Assembly: GCA_012511735.1 (NCBI GenBank)
Contig: JAAZFK010000004.1
Coordinates: 1-8,935, forward strand
From: Clostridiaceae bacterium
GTDB lineage: Bacteria > Bacillota > Clostridia > Saccharofermentanales > DTU023
Direction of reading: 5' to 3'
Length of the DNA stretch: 8,935 bases
Position numbers and translations under genes: made by a program. Positions 1 through 7,207 of this stretch are shown here, one piece after another. The notes below the pieces were generated by a model. The model was not told the origin of the DNA. It searched no databases and saw nothing but the letters and a program-made list of their open reading frames with translations. The number at the start of each line of letters is the position of its first letter. The first letter of the stretch is position 1.

Positions 1-421
1 TCATGGCCGTCTGCCAATCGTTGAGGTGGATGAGGTCAGGCTCGAAGCCCATCGGTTCCCCCAGTGCTTCCAGTACGGCTCGTTGAAAGAAGGAAAACCG
101 TTCAACATCGAAGGAGTAGTCAATGTAAAGATTGTCATGCCCGAAATAAAAATCATTGTCAATCAAATAAATGGGCACGCCATTGACTTCCATTGAAAAG
201 AGACCGCTGTACATGGTCCTCCAGCCAAGCCTGATGATGGACCAGCGCAGAAATTGCAACTCTGAAGCGTAAGATTGCTTGATGGTTTTGTAAAGAGGCA
301 TGACAACCCGCACATCCAGGCCGCGGCCTCTCAAGGCCTCCGGAAGCGATCCCGCAACGTCACCCAACCCTCCGGTCGATGCCAGAGGCACCATCTCTGA
401 GGTTACAAAAAGAATTTTCAC
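1..421 (-). CDS. glgA: Glycogen synthase GlgA, N-terminal part (cut by window edge)
   Basis: Glycogen synthase (GT5, GT-B fold) transfers glucose from ADP-glucose to the non-reducing end of an alpha-1,4-glucan in the cytoplasm. The first 140 codons are visible; the 3' end lies beyond the left edge. The N-terminal beta-alpha start KILFVTSEMVPL is followed by STGGLGDVAGSLPEAL (residues 15-30), the family's ADP-glucose-binding loop. Further on are an FDVERFSFFQRA segment and HLNDWQTAM at the edge, matching the conserved H-x-(N/D)-DWQT motif. The start is GTG at 421: a strong Shine-Dalgarno GGGGAGGG (427-434) lies 5 bases upstream, and an ATG two bases further up meets TGA at once. It lies 15 bases after glgD and is surely co-transcribed with it. 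Odd point: residue 15 is Ser, where E. coli GlgA and many homologues have Lys. Identity is near certain. Confidence 0.95.
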   Translation of the reverse strand, partial: MKILFVTSEMVPLASTGGLGDVAGSLPEALRGRGLDVRVVMPLYKTIKQSYASELQFLRWSIIRLGWRTMYSGLFSMEVNGVPIYLIDNDFYFGHDNLYIDYSFDVERFSFFQRAVLEALGEPMGFEPDLIHLNDWQTAM

Positions 422-436
422 ATTGGCCCTCCCCGA

Positions 437-1546
437 TTAAACAATGGAATTTTTGCCGATGACGATCGGATAGCCCTCCTGGCCGAGAAGCTTGCCTCCC
501 ATCTTGATCACGCTGTTCTTGTCGACAATGACATGGTCCAGGGTAACGCCTTCCGATATTTGCACATCCTGGAATAGAACACTGTTTGTAACGCGGGCGT
601 TCCTTCCAATCGTGCAGCCACGGAAGAGGACGCTGTTCTCCACCTCGCCCATAATGGCGCAGCCATCTGAGGCGAGCACATTGCGCACCTTGCCACTTTC
701 CGGAGAAATCACGCAGGGAGCCCTGTTTTTGACTTTGGTATAAATGGGACGTTCTGTTGAGAAGAGCTGGCAACTGACCTGAGGGTCAAGCACCCGCATG
801 GAGGCCTCGAAATAACTGGCCGTGTCATAGATGCGAAATAGAAGCCCCTGGTATTCGAGCGCCCGGATTCGGAAGCGCTTATAGAGCTGCAGGAGAGCCA
901 CGATTGAAAACTCCGCGATGCCCCTGGCCATCATTTCTGAAAGAAGCTGGAGCAGCAAGGTCTTCGAGATGACCAGCAGGCCAAAGGCATTGAGCTGACT
1001 CCTCGCCCCTGGATAATCGACCATCAGGTCCCTGATCATGGATTCCTCATCCAGCTCGATGGCAAGAGAAATGGTCTGGGCGCTGTCGCCGTCCGGGGCG
1101 TAGTAAACCGACATATCCGCTCCTGAAGCAATGTGTTGATCGAGCAAAGGCTTGTAGCGGATATTGGAGACATAGTCGCTGGACGAGATGAAGACATAGC
1201 TTTGCCTGCCACTTTCGACATAATCGATAATACCTTGCGCGTCGGTTCTGTCAGGCGCCCGGGTGATGGGGTTGATGTAAGGAGGAATCAGATAGAGTCC
1301 CTGTCTGATCCTGTCCAGATCCCACCAGGCTCCGGTTCCGATGTGATCCATCAGGGACTTGTAGCGCGTCAGGGCGACAACCCCGATGCGCTTGATGCCG
1401 CAATTGATCATATTGGATAAGGTAAAATCAATGATCCTGAAGCGCCCCGCGAAAGGGACCGCGGCCAAGGCTCTGGGTTGATTGATCGCGTCAAGTTGAA
1501 TACGGCGGTTGTCCGCCAGGATCAGTCCCATGGCATCTGTCAACAT
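437..1546 (-). CDS. glgD: GlgD, non-catalytic-type ADP-glucose pyrophosphorylase subunit
   Basis: GlgD is the paralogue of GlgC found in Bacillota. It is known to pair with GlgC and modulate ADP-glucose pyrophosphorylase activity, and it is generally regarded as poor or inactive alone. The 369-residue length fits the family. Residues about 25-45 (RALAAVPFAGRFRIIDFTLS) match the nucleotidyltransferase core. The N-terminal glycine-rich GGxGxRL signature of active enzymes is replaced by ADNRRIQL near residues 11-18, and the SGDH motif is replaced by SSSDYV (121-126). The C-terminal hundred or so residues form a left-handed beta-helix (EVENSVLFRGCTIGRNARV type repeats). The start ATG at 1546 has Shine-Dalgarno AAGGGGG (1555-1561) with an 8-base spacer, and it overlaps the glgC stop as ATGTTGA, which suggests translational coupling. 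The stop is TAA. The loss of catalytic motifs is normal for GlgD, not decay. Confidence 0.95.
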   Translation of the reverse strand: MLTDAMGLILADNRRIQLDAINQPRALAAVPFAGRFRIIDFTLSNMINCGIKRIGVVALTRYKSLMDHIGTGAWWDLDRIRQGLYLIPPYINPITRAPDRTDAQGIIDYVESGRQSYVFISSSDYVSNIRYKPLLDQHIASGADMSVYYAPDGDSAQTISLAIELDEESMIRDLMVDYPGARSQLNAFGLLVISKTLLLQLLSEMMARGIAEFSIVALLQLYKRFRIRALEYQGLLFRIYDTASYFEASMRVLDPQVSCQLFSTERPIYTKVKNRAPCVISPESGKVRNVLASDGCAIMGEVENSVLFRGCTIGRNARVTNSVLFQDVQISEGVTLDHVIVDKNSVIKMGGKLLGQEGYPIVIGKNSIV

Positions 1547-2820
1547 ACTTCCATCCCCCTTCCCAGATGATCCGGATTAGCTGCCAGCAAATGCGGATGC
1601 GATCCGATGTGGGCAGGCCCCACCATGGAATTACCGGGAATCACCGCTCCGCTTCTGATGATCATCCCCGGCGCGATGACGGTGATGCCCTCCTGACAAT
1701 GTGGACTTTGAAAATCCACCAGTCCATCCGGGGTCTCGGGCTCAACCCGCACATCCGGTTCAATGATTGTGTTCATGCCCACAATGCAGCGATTCAACAC
1801 CGCTCCCTTCCCGATGGTGGATCCCGGCATCAAGAGTGAGTCCCGAATCCATGCTCCCTCCTCCACCGTCACGTTATAGCCGACGATGGAGTTGTAGACC
1901 TCCCCGTATATCTCGGCTCCGTCCGTGACGGCGATATTTCGGGTCACGGCTCGTGGACCGATGTAATGTGAAGGCCGCTGGGGATTCTTGGAATAAATCG
2001 GCCAGGAAAGATCACGCAGATTGATCTCGTCCGGCTTGTTCAAAAGATCCATGTTGGATTCCCAAAGCGACGTCACCGTGCCGACATCTTTCCAGTAGCC
2101 CGCGAAAGAGTAAGTGTAAACTCTCTGCCCTCTTTCAATCATGCGGGGAATGACGTCACCCCCAAAGTCGTTTTTCGACGACGGATCTTTTTCGTCTTCG
2201 ATCAGTACGCTGCGAAGGACTTCCCAGGAGAAGCAATAAACGCCCATGGACGCCAGATTATTTTTGGGTTCAGCCGGTTTTTCTTCGAATTCGACGACAC
2301 GCCCCTCCGCGTCCGTGTTCATGATACCGAAGCGGGACGCTTCACTGAGGGGAACCTCGATCACCGCGATGGTCGCCTCCGCCTTGTTCTTCACATGGCT
2401 GGCGACCATCCTCCCATAATCCATTTTATAGATGTGATCGCCCGAAAGAATCAAGACGTATTTTGGCCTGTAACCGTCGATAAAGGGGATATTCTGGTAG
2501 ATGGCGTTGGCGGTTCCCTTGTACCATTCGTTGCCTTCCTGGCTCAAAAAGGGAGGCAGGATAAATGTTCCGCCATTGTTGCGGTCCAGATCCCATGAAT
2601 GGCCGTTGCCAATATAAGAATTGAGCTCCAGTGGCTGGTATTGTGTCAGGACGCCAACCGTTTCAATGCCCGAATTCATACAGTTGCTGAGCGGGAAGTC
2701 GATGATCCGGTAACGGCTGCCAAAAGGAACAGCCGGCTTGGCGATGAAGTCAGTCAGCACTCCCAGCCGGGATCCCTGGCCTCCTGCCAGAATCATGGCA
2801 ACGATCTCTTGTTTAGCCAT
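1540..2820 (-). CDS. glgC: Glucose-1-phosphate adenylyltransferase GlgC
   Basis: GlgC makes ADP-glucose and pyrophosphate from glucose-1-phosphate and ATP, the committed step of bacterial glycogen synthesis; it is usually allosteric and acts in the cytoplasm. The 426-residue protein has an intact nucleotide-binding loop LAGGQGSRLG (11-20), KPAVPFG (28-34), WYKGTANAI (99-107), the metal/catalytic segment LSGDHIYKMDY (125-135, Asp128), the sugar-phosphate-site FEEKP (178-182) and MGVYCF (192-197), and YWKDVGT (242-248). From about residue 285 hexapeptide-like repeats build a left-handed beta-helix domain. The start ATG at 2820 is supported by AGAGAGG at 2829-2835, 8 bases upstream and inside the old glgB coding tail. 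The stop is TGA, shared with the glgD start. All catalytic motifs missing from GlgD are present here, so this is the active subunit. Confidence 0.97.
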   Translation of the reverse strand: MAKQEIVAMILAGGQGSRLGVLTDFIAKPAVPFGSRYRIIDFPLSNCMNSGIETVGVLTQYQPLELNSYIGNGHSWDLDRNNGGTFILPPFLSQEGNEWYKGTANAIYQNIPFIDGYRPKYVLILSGDHIYKMDYGRMVASHVKNKAEATIAVIEVPLSEASRFGIMNTDAEGRVVEFEEKPAEPKNNLASMGVYCFSWEVLRSVLIEDEKDPSSKNDFGGDVIPRMIERGQRVYTYSFAGYWKDVGTVTSLWESNMDLLNKPDEINLRDLSWPIYSKNPQRPSHYIGPRAVTRNIAVTDGAEIYGEVYNSIVGYNVTVEEGAWIRDSLLMPGSTIGKGAVLNRCIVGMNTIIEPDVRVEPETPDGLVDFQSPHCQEGITVIAPGMIIRSGAVIPGNSMVGPAHIGSHPHLLAANPDHLGRGMEVC

Positions 2821-2823
2821 ACG

Positions 2824-2949
2824 TTAGTCCTCTCTTTCTCCCAAATAAGTCATATACAGGCCGGTCAGGGGGGGCAGGGTCATGATCAGACGCGGACTTT
2901 CGGAATCATCATCCCTGGTGCTTTCAATCATCCCCTCACCCATACCGCC
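2824..2949 (-). pseudogene. glgB: GlgB C-terminal tail, in frame after the TAG
   Basis: Directly after the TAG at 2950-2952 the glgB frame stays open for 41 codons to a TAA at 2824-2826. The peptide begins GGMGEGM and contains RLIMTLPPLTGLYM. This matches the last strands of GlgB proteins (a glycine-rich linker after YGGS, then a LTLPPLA-like strand). Adding it gives 630 codons, the normal family length, and brings the end to 3 bases before the glgC ATG, in line with the tight packing of the rest of the operon. There is no frameshift, so a single base change (for example CAG to TAG) would explain the break. Whether the tail is made depends on readthrough, recoding or a sequence error; the sequence alone cannot decide. 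Confidence 0.85.
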
Positions 2950-4716
2950 CTATCCGCTTCCCCCATACTGATCTGAATCACTGTTCAAGATCAGTCTGTA
3001 GCGACCCGCCGCGGGAACCGGTATCGGATAATCATTGTAGGAAGCGGGCGTCATATTGAGCACGACAAGCATGGTATCCCCGGCTTGTGCCTTGCGGGCA
3101 TAAATGAAAATGCTTCTGTCACGGTCGTCCGCCTGCAACCACTGGAAACCTTCCCAGGATCGCTCAAGATCCCAAAGTGCAGGGTGCCGCAAATAGAGAT
3201 GGTTGAGTTTTCGGACAAATTCATGCATCTGCCCGTGCCGGGGGTAGGCAAGCATAAACCACTCGAGTTCCTCATAATAGCGCCACTCAAGGTAAGGCGC
3301 GAATTCATTGCCCATAAAGTTGAGTTTGGCGCCCGGCTGCGACATCTGGTACATGTAGCAGGTTCGAAGTGAAGCAAACTGTCTCCAGTAGTCACCGGGC
3401 ATCCGGCCCAGCAGTGTCTTTTTGCCATGCACAACCTCATCGTGTGAAAAGGGCAGGATGAAATTTTCGCTGAAGGCGTAGGTCATGGAGAAGGTGATCT
3501 TCTCATGGACCTGCCCCCGGGCATGGTAGTCGGTCTCCATGTAAGCCAGGGTGTCATTCATCCAGCCCATATTCCATTTATGGGTAAAGCCCAGACCACC
3601 TTCTTCGACAGGCAAGGTAATCCCCGGATAGGGTGTTGATTCTTCCGCCGCCAGGATGCAGTGTGGAAAATGCCTGCGGAGCAGCCCGTTCATTTTCTTC
3701 AGAAACTCAATGGCTTCGAGGTGTTCAAAGGTTCCCTCCTGGTTGGGCTGCGCCCCGGGTCTTCCGAAATCCAGATAAAGCATGCTGCTGACAGCGTCCA
3801 CGCGAAGTCCGTCCACATGGAATTCATCGAGCCAGTACCAGGCGCTCGACAAAAGGAAGGATCTGACTTCCGACAAGCCGTAATTGAAAACAAGTGTACC
3901 CCAATCCTGATGTTCGCCCCGGCGACTGTCCGGATCCTCAAAGAGCGGCTGCCCGTCGAAACGCGCCAGGGCGAATTCATCCCGGGGGAAGTGGGAAGGG
4001 ACCCAGTCAAGGATGACACGGATGCCCGCGCCGTGGAGAAGATCGATCAGGTATTTCAAGTCGGCAGGTGTGCCATAACGGGAAGTGGGCGCGAAATAGC
4101 CTGTGACCTGATAACCCCAGGACGCGTCGAGCGGGTACTCCATGACCGGCATCAGCTCGACCGCGTTGTAACCCATTACCAGGCAATAATCGGCCAATTG
4201 CCGGGCGATATCCCGATAATTATACACATGACCGTCCGCGTAGCGTCTCCAGCTTCCCAGATGAAGCTCATAGATATTAAGCGGCCCCTCTTGCAGGGCA
4301 TCCGGACGTGAAGCCATGAATTCATGGTCTGTCCACTGGTAATCGTGATCTGCCTGATAGAGAATTGATGCGGTGCCGGGCCTGGTTTCGGCATGCCGCG
4401 CGAAGGGATCCGCTTTGAGCAGGATACGACCCGAACTTGTCCGGATGGCATATTTATAGTGTTGCCAGTCCAGCGCGCCTTCTACGAAACCGTGCCAGAT
4501 CCCCGTGGTGCCGTAAGCTTGCAGGTGATCAACCTGGGGGTCCCAGCCGTTAAAATCACCAACAACGCTTACAGCCGCGGCACGCGGCGCCCAAACGGCG
4601 AACCGGTAGCCGGGATTACCCTCCGGTGATTGGTGCGGGCGGGCACCCAGCATTTTGTAACTTTGATAATTTTCACCCCGGTTGAACAGCCAAGCCTGAT
4701 TCATGTCACCCGTCAC
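2950..4716 (-). CDS. glgB: 1,4-alpha-glucan branching enzyme GlgB, interrupted by in-frame TAG
   Basis: GlgB (GH13) cuts alpha-1,4-glucan and re-attaches the piece as an alpha-1,6 branch. The frame up to the first stop gives 588 residues. An N-terminal CBM48-type domain (about 20-110, VVGDFNGWDP at 51-60) precedes the (beta/alpha)8 barrel. The GH13 regions are intact: DWVPSHF (237-243), GLRVDAV with nucleophile Asp307, AAEEST with acid/base Glu358, and FSHDEVVHG with Asp426. The C-terminal beta domain breaks off after YGGSG at a TAG, about 41 residues short of the usual length near 630, although the same frame continues downstream (see 2824-2949). The start is GTG at 4716 or ATG at 4704; neither has a strong Shine-Dalgarno, so it is unsettled. 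The catalytic barrel is complete, but loss of the last beta strands would probably destabilise it. It follows mutS2 by 100 bases and probably has its own promoter. Confidence 0.93.
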   Translation of the reverse strand: MTGDMNQAWLFNRGENYQSYKMLGARPHQSPEGNPGYRFAVWAPRAAAVSVVGDFNGWDPQVDHLQAYGTTGIWHGFVEGALDWQHYKYAIRTSSGRILLKADPFARHAETRPGTASILYQADHDYQWTDHEFMASRPDALQEGPLNIYELHLGSWRRYADGHVYNYRDIARQLADYCLVMGYNAVELMPVMEYPLDASWGYQVTGYFAPTSRYGTPADLKYLIDLLHGAGIRVILDWVPSHFPRDEFALARFDGQPLFEDPDSRRGEHQDWGTLVFNYGLSEVRSFLLSSAWYWLDEFHVDGLRVDAVSSMLYLDFGRPGAQPNQEGTFEHLEAIEFLKKMNGLLRRHFPHCILAAEESTPYPGITLPVEEGGLGFTHKWNMGWMNDTLAYMETDYHARGQVHEKITFSMTYAFSENFILPFSHDEVVHGKKTLLGRMPGDYWRQFASLRTCYMYQMSQPGAKLNFMGNEFAPYLEWRYYEELEWFMLAYPRHGQMHEFVRKLNHLYLRHPALWDLERSWEGFQWLQADDRDRSIFIYARKAQAGDTMLVVLNMTPASYNDYPIPVPAAGRYRLILNSDSDQYGGSG

Positions 4717-4734
4717 TCTCTGCGTCCGGTTTCA

Positions 4735-4752
4735 GGCGGCCCAAAGGCCGCC
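4735..4752 (-). other. GC-rich perfect hairpin in the glgB leader
   Basis: GGCGGCC-tttg-GGCCGCC on the minus strand is a perfect 7-bp stem with a 4-base loop, about 20 bases before the glgB start and downstream of the candidate promoter. No run of U follows it on either strand, so it does not look like an intrinsic terminator. It may be an mRNA leader structure, a weak attenuator after mutS2, or a 5' stabilising stem. Confidence 0.5.
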
Positions 4753-4801
4753 GGGCGGGTTGTCGCTTGCAGGCCGATTCTTCTGGAATCATCCTGTCAT
4801 C

Positions 4802-4831
4802 ATTATACATGACCGTTTATTCCAGAGTCAG
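4802..4831 (-). promoter_or_regulatory. Candidate sigma-A promoter for the glg operon
   Basis: On the minus strand a perfect TATAAT (4802-4807) lies 18 bases downstream of CTGACT (4826-4831), which matches 4 of 6 bases of TTGACA. The -35 element overlaps the end of mutS2 and the -10 falls just after its stop, so transcription would start in the gap before glgB. A TG directly precedes the -10 but without the one-base spacing of a true extended -10. It is plausible from position and the perfect -10; no start site can be shown from sequence. Confidence 0.5.
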
Positions 4832-7207
4832 GTCAGCGACCGTGACTCCGTCACCACCCTCACCGTCCCCGCCCGACCTGAAAGATCGGACACGCCGGTC
4901 TCTTGACAACATATCATGAGTCACTTTCCGCAAAGCTCCCGTCCCCTTGCCGTGTACAATCCGGACAGGAGACAGCCCCGCGATCGACGCGTCATCGAGG
5001 AACTGATCAATCATGGAAGCGGCCTCATCCGCACGTTTTCCCAGCAACATCAACTCGGTCCCCGCCCGCATGACCATCTGGGTGCGAAGGGAAACCGGCT
5101 CGTCCCTCCGGCCCCGTTTCTTTTCCGTTTCCGACGATTTGGCCGGGGCTCTTCTCAAGTCACTGACCGGGACTTTGACCCGGAAGGATCCTGATTCAAG
5201 CAGTACCTGGTTTCTGGCGTCCGCTGCCTCGCGGACGATACCTGTCATACCGAGCGAAGCTGCCTGATACCAGTCCCCTACCTTTATCTCTTCGGCTTTA
5301 ATCGCGTCTTGTGGCCGGCTTTTTGGCCTTGACTGCCTGAGGCGGCTTTTCTTGTCGATCTCGGCCAGGCGGCCGAGCGCGGCAGAACGGACCCGGTGAT
5401 CGCCGGACCGCTCTTCATGAGCTGAGGCGCGCAGCTCTTCCAGAAGCGTATCGATTTCCCTTCTGGCCTCCTCCAGCAGGATCCCCGCCTCTTCATCCGC
5501 CTCTTTCAAGATTCTTGTTCGTTCTTTATCAAGTTTTTCGCTTTCCGCCTGGAGTTGTTCGCGCGTCCGGCTGATCTCTTCCCGCAACCGCTCCACTTCT
5601 TCTTCCATGACTTTAGCTTCCTTGTGGCTTTGCTCAATAGCTGAAACCAGATTCTCGAAGTGTTCACCCTCCTCAGAGATCAGCGCCCGGGCACTGTCAA
5701 TAATGACGGGAGACAAGCCCAGCCTGGCCGAGATGGAGAAAGCGTTGCTGACTCCGGGCACCCCGATCAGAAGCTTGTAAGTCGGCTGCAAGGTATCGGT
5801 GTCAAACTCACAACAGGCATTTTCGACGCCCGGTTCCGTCATGGCGTAGCCCTTTAATTCACGGTAATGGGTCGTCGCGACAGTATGACAGCCCGACGCG
5901 CGCAAATAATCCAGGATGGCGATTGCCAGGGCGGCGCCCTCGGAAGGATCCGTGCCGGCACCCAGCTCATCGAGCAGGACCAGCATGCCCGGCCGGGCTG
6001 AATCGGTGATCCTGATGATCTCTTTCATATGGGATGAGAAAGTCGACAGGTTCTGGGTAATACTTTGCTCATCTCCAATGTCGGCTTCCAGGGTATGAAA
6101 CCAGGCAAGTTGCGAGCCATGAGCCGCGGGGACGAAGAGGCCGGCCATGCCCATGAGCGTCAATAGGCCGCAGGTCTTTAAGCTGACTGTCTTGCCTCCC
6201 GTATTGGGACCGGTGATCACCAGCGTGCGGAAGGTACGGCCAAGCTCAAAATCGATGGGTACCACCCGGTCGCGGTTGATCAAAGGATGCCTCGCCTTGC
6301 GCAGGACAATCACTCCCTCTTCATTCATGAGAGGCCTGACCGCGTTCAGGTCGAGCGCCAACCCGGCCTTGGCCATGGCAAAATCAAGTTCAGCCAGAAG
6401 TCGCGCGTTGCGGGAAAGGTCGGAGGCCTGATTGGAGACGATGGTGGACAGGTCCTTCAGGATCCGTTGGATTTCATCTCTTTCTTCGGCTTCCAGTTCT
6501 CTGATTTTATTGTTGAGCTCGACCACCGCCATGGGTTCGATGAAAAGTGTGCTTCCCGATGAAGAGGTATCGTGGACCAGACCCTTCACGGCCGCCCGTC
6601 TGTCGGAGCGGACCGGGACAACATAACGGCCACTCCGAAGCGTAATAAGCTTCTCTTGCAAAGCCTCCCCCTGATGGGAAAGGACTTTTTCCAGCTCCCG
6701 GCGAACCGCCGCCTGTGCCTCCCGAAGCCGTGTGCGGATTTTGTAGAGGGTTTCGCTGGCCCGGTCGTGCAGGTTCTCGTCATCCTTGATGGACTGCTCC
6801 AATCGGCTTCGAAATCCTGGAAAGGGCTCAAGCTCCCTGATTTTTTCATGGATCCGGAGCGGTTGTTCCTCATCGATTTTCGGGATCTGCCCGATCATCC
6901 GTTCCACCGCCCGCAGAAAGGCGGCGATCCGGAAAAAATCACGGCATTCGAGCACGGCACCTGCCTGCGCGCGTCCGACCAGGGGCGCGACATCATTGAT
7001 CCCTGTAAAAGGTAATGAACCGTACTTGAGCAGGCGTTGGACGGCGTCTTCAGTCTCCGACAGAAATTCACCCGCCTGGTCAAAGGAAGAGGATGGCAGA
7101 AGCGCCCGGCAGAGGAAGCGTCCCGGTTCGGTTGAGGCGAAACCGGTCAGCTGATCAATGATCGCCGGAAATTCAAGTGTTTTGAGGGTCTTTTCCCGTA
7201 TGCTCAT
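4817..7207 (-). CDS. mutS2: Endonuclease MutS2 / ribosome-rescue ATPase MutS2
   Basis: MutS2 is a MutS-family ATPase without the mismatch-recognition domain. It has been described as suppressing homologous recombination and, in Bacillus, as splitting collided ribosomes. The 796-residue length is typical. In order: core and clamp helices (about 1-300), Walker A GPNTGGKT (333-340), Walker B LVLLDELGAGTDP (409-421), SITQNLSTFSSHM (382-394), GVPGVSNAF (482-490), a charged coiled coil (about 515-600), a KOW-like beta domain (about 637-688) and a C-terminal Smr domain (about 717-796) with HGKGTG at 752-757. The Smr LDLRG motif reads LMLLG at 719-723, a clear departure. The canonical Arg of PGRSNA is Val486. 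The start ATG at 7207 gives the family start REKTLKTLEF; Shine-Dalgarno GGAAAG lies 4 bases upstream inside pgsA, whose end overlaps by 35 bases. The stop is TAA. Confidence 0.96.
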   Translation of the reverse strand: MSIREKTLKTLEFPAIIDQLTGFASTEPGRFLCRALLPSSSFDQAGEFLSETEDAVQRLLKYGSLPFTGINDVAPLVGRAQAGAVLECRDFFRIAAFLRAVERMIGQIPKIDEEQPLRIHEKIRELEPFPGFRSRLEQSIKDDENLHDRASETLYKIRTRLREAQAAVRRELEKVLSHQGEALQEKLITLRSGRYVVPVRSDRRAAVKGLVHDTSSSGSTLFIEPMAVVELNNKIRELEAEERDEIQRILKDLSTIVSNQASDLSRNARLLAELDFAMAKAGLALDLNAVRPLMNEEGVIVLRKARHPLINRDRVVPIDFELGRTFRTLVITGPNTGGKTVSLKTCGLLTLMGMAGLFVPAAHGSQLAWFHTLEADIGDEQSITQNLSTFSSHMKEIIRITDSARPGMLVLLDELGAGTDPSEGAALAIAILDYLRASGCHTVATTHYRELKGYAMTEPGVENACCEFDTDTLQPTYKLLIGVPGVSNAFSISARLGLSPVIIDSARALISEEGEHFENLVSAIEQSHKEAKVMEEEVERLREEISRTREQLQAESEKLDKERTRILKEADEEAGILLEEARREIDTLLEELRASAHEERSGDHRVRSAALGRLAEIDKKSRLRQSRPKSRPQDAIKAEEIKVGDWYQAASLGMTGIVREAADARNQVLLESGSFRVKVPVSDLRRAPAKSSETEKKRGRRDEPVSLRTQMVMRAGTELMLLGKRADEAASMIDQFLDDASIAGLSPVRIVHGKGTGALRKVTHDMLSRDRRVRSFRSGGDGEGGDGVTVADLTLE

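Noticed and set aside
421..423. ATG two bases upstream of the glgA GTG as start
   Set aside because: It is followed immediately by TGA in its own frame, so only the GTG at 421 can start GlgA.
360..773. A 137-codon minus-strand frame spanning the glgD end and glgA start
   Set aside because: It is out of frame with both GlgD and GlgA, whose conserved motifs fix the true frames; the Arg/Gln/Gly-rich product looks like a frame shadow.
437..1546. GlgD as a decayed GlgC duplicate
   Set aside because: Loss of the GGxGxRL and SGDH motifs is the normal state of GlgD in Bacillota; the frame is intact, of normal length and tightly packed in the operon.
3661..4311. A 216-codon plus-strand open frame opposite glgB
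   Set aside because: It lies wholly antisense to well-conserved glgB coding sequence, has no family motif and no convincing ribosome binding site; long antisense frames are expected in GC-rich genes.
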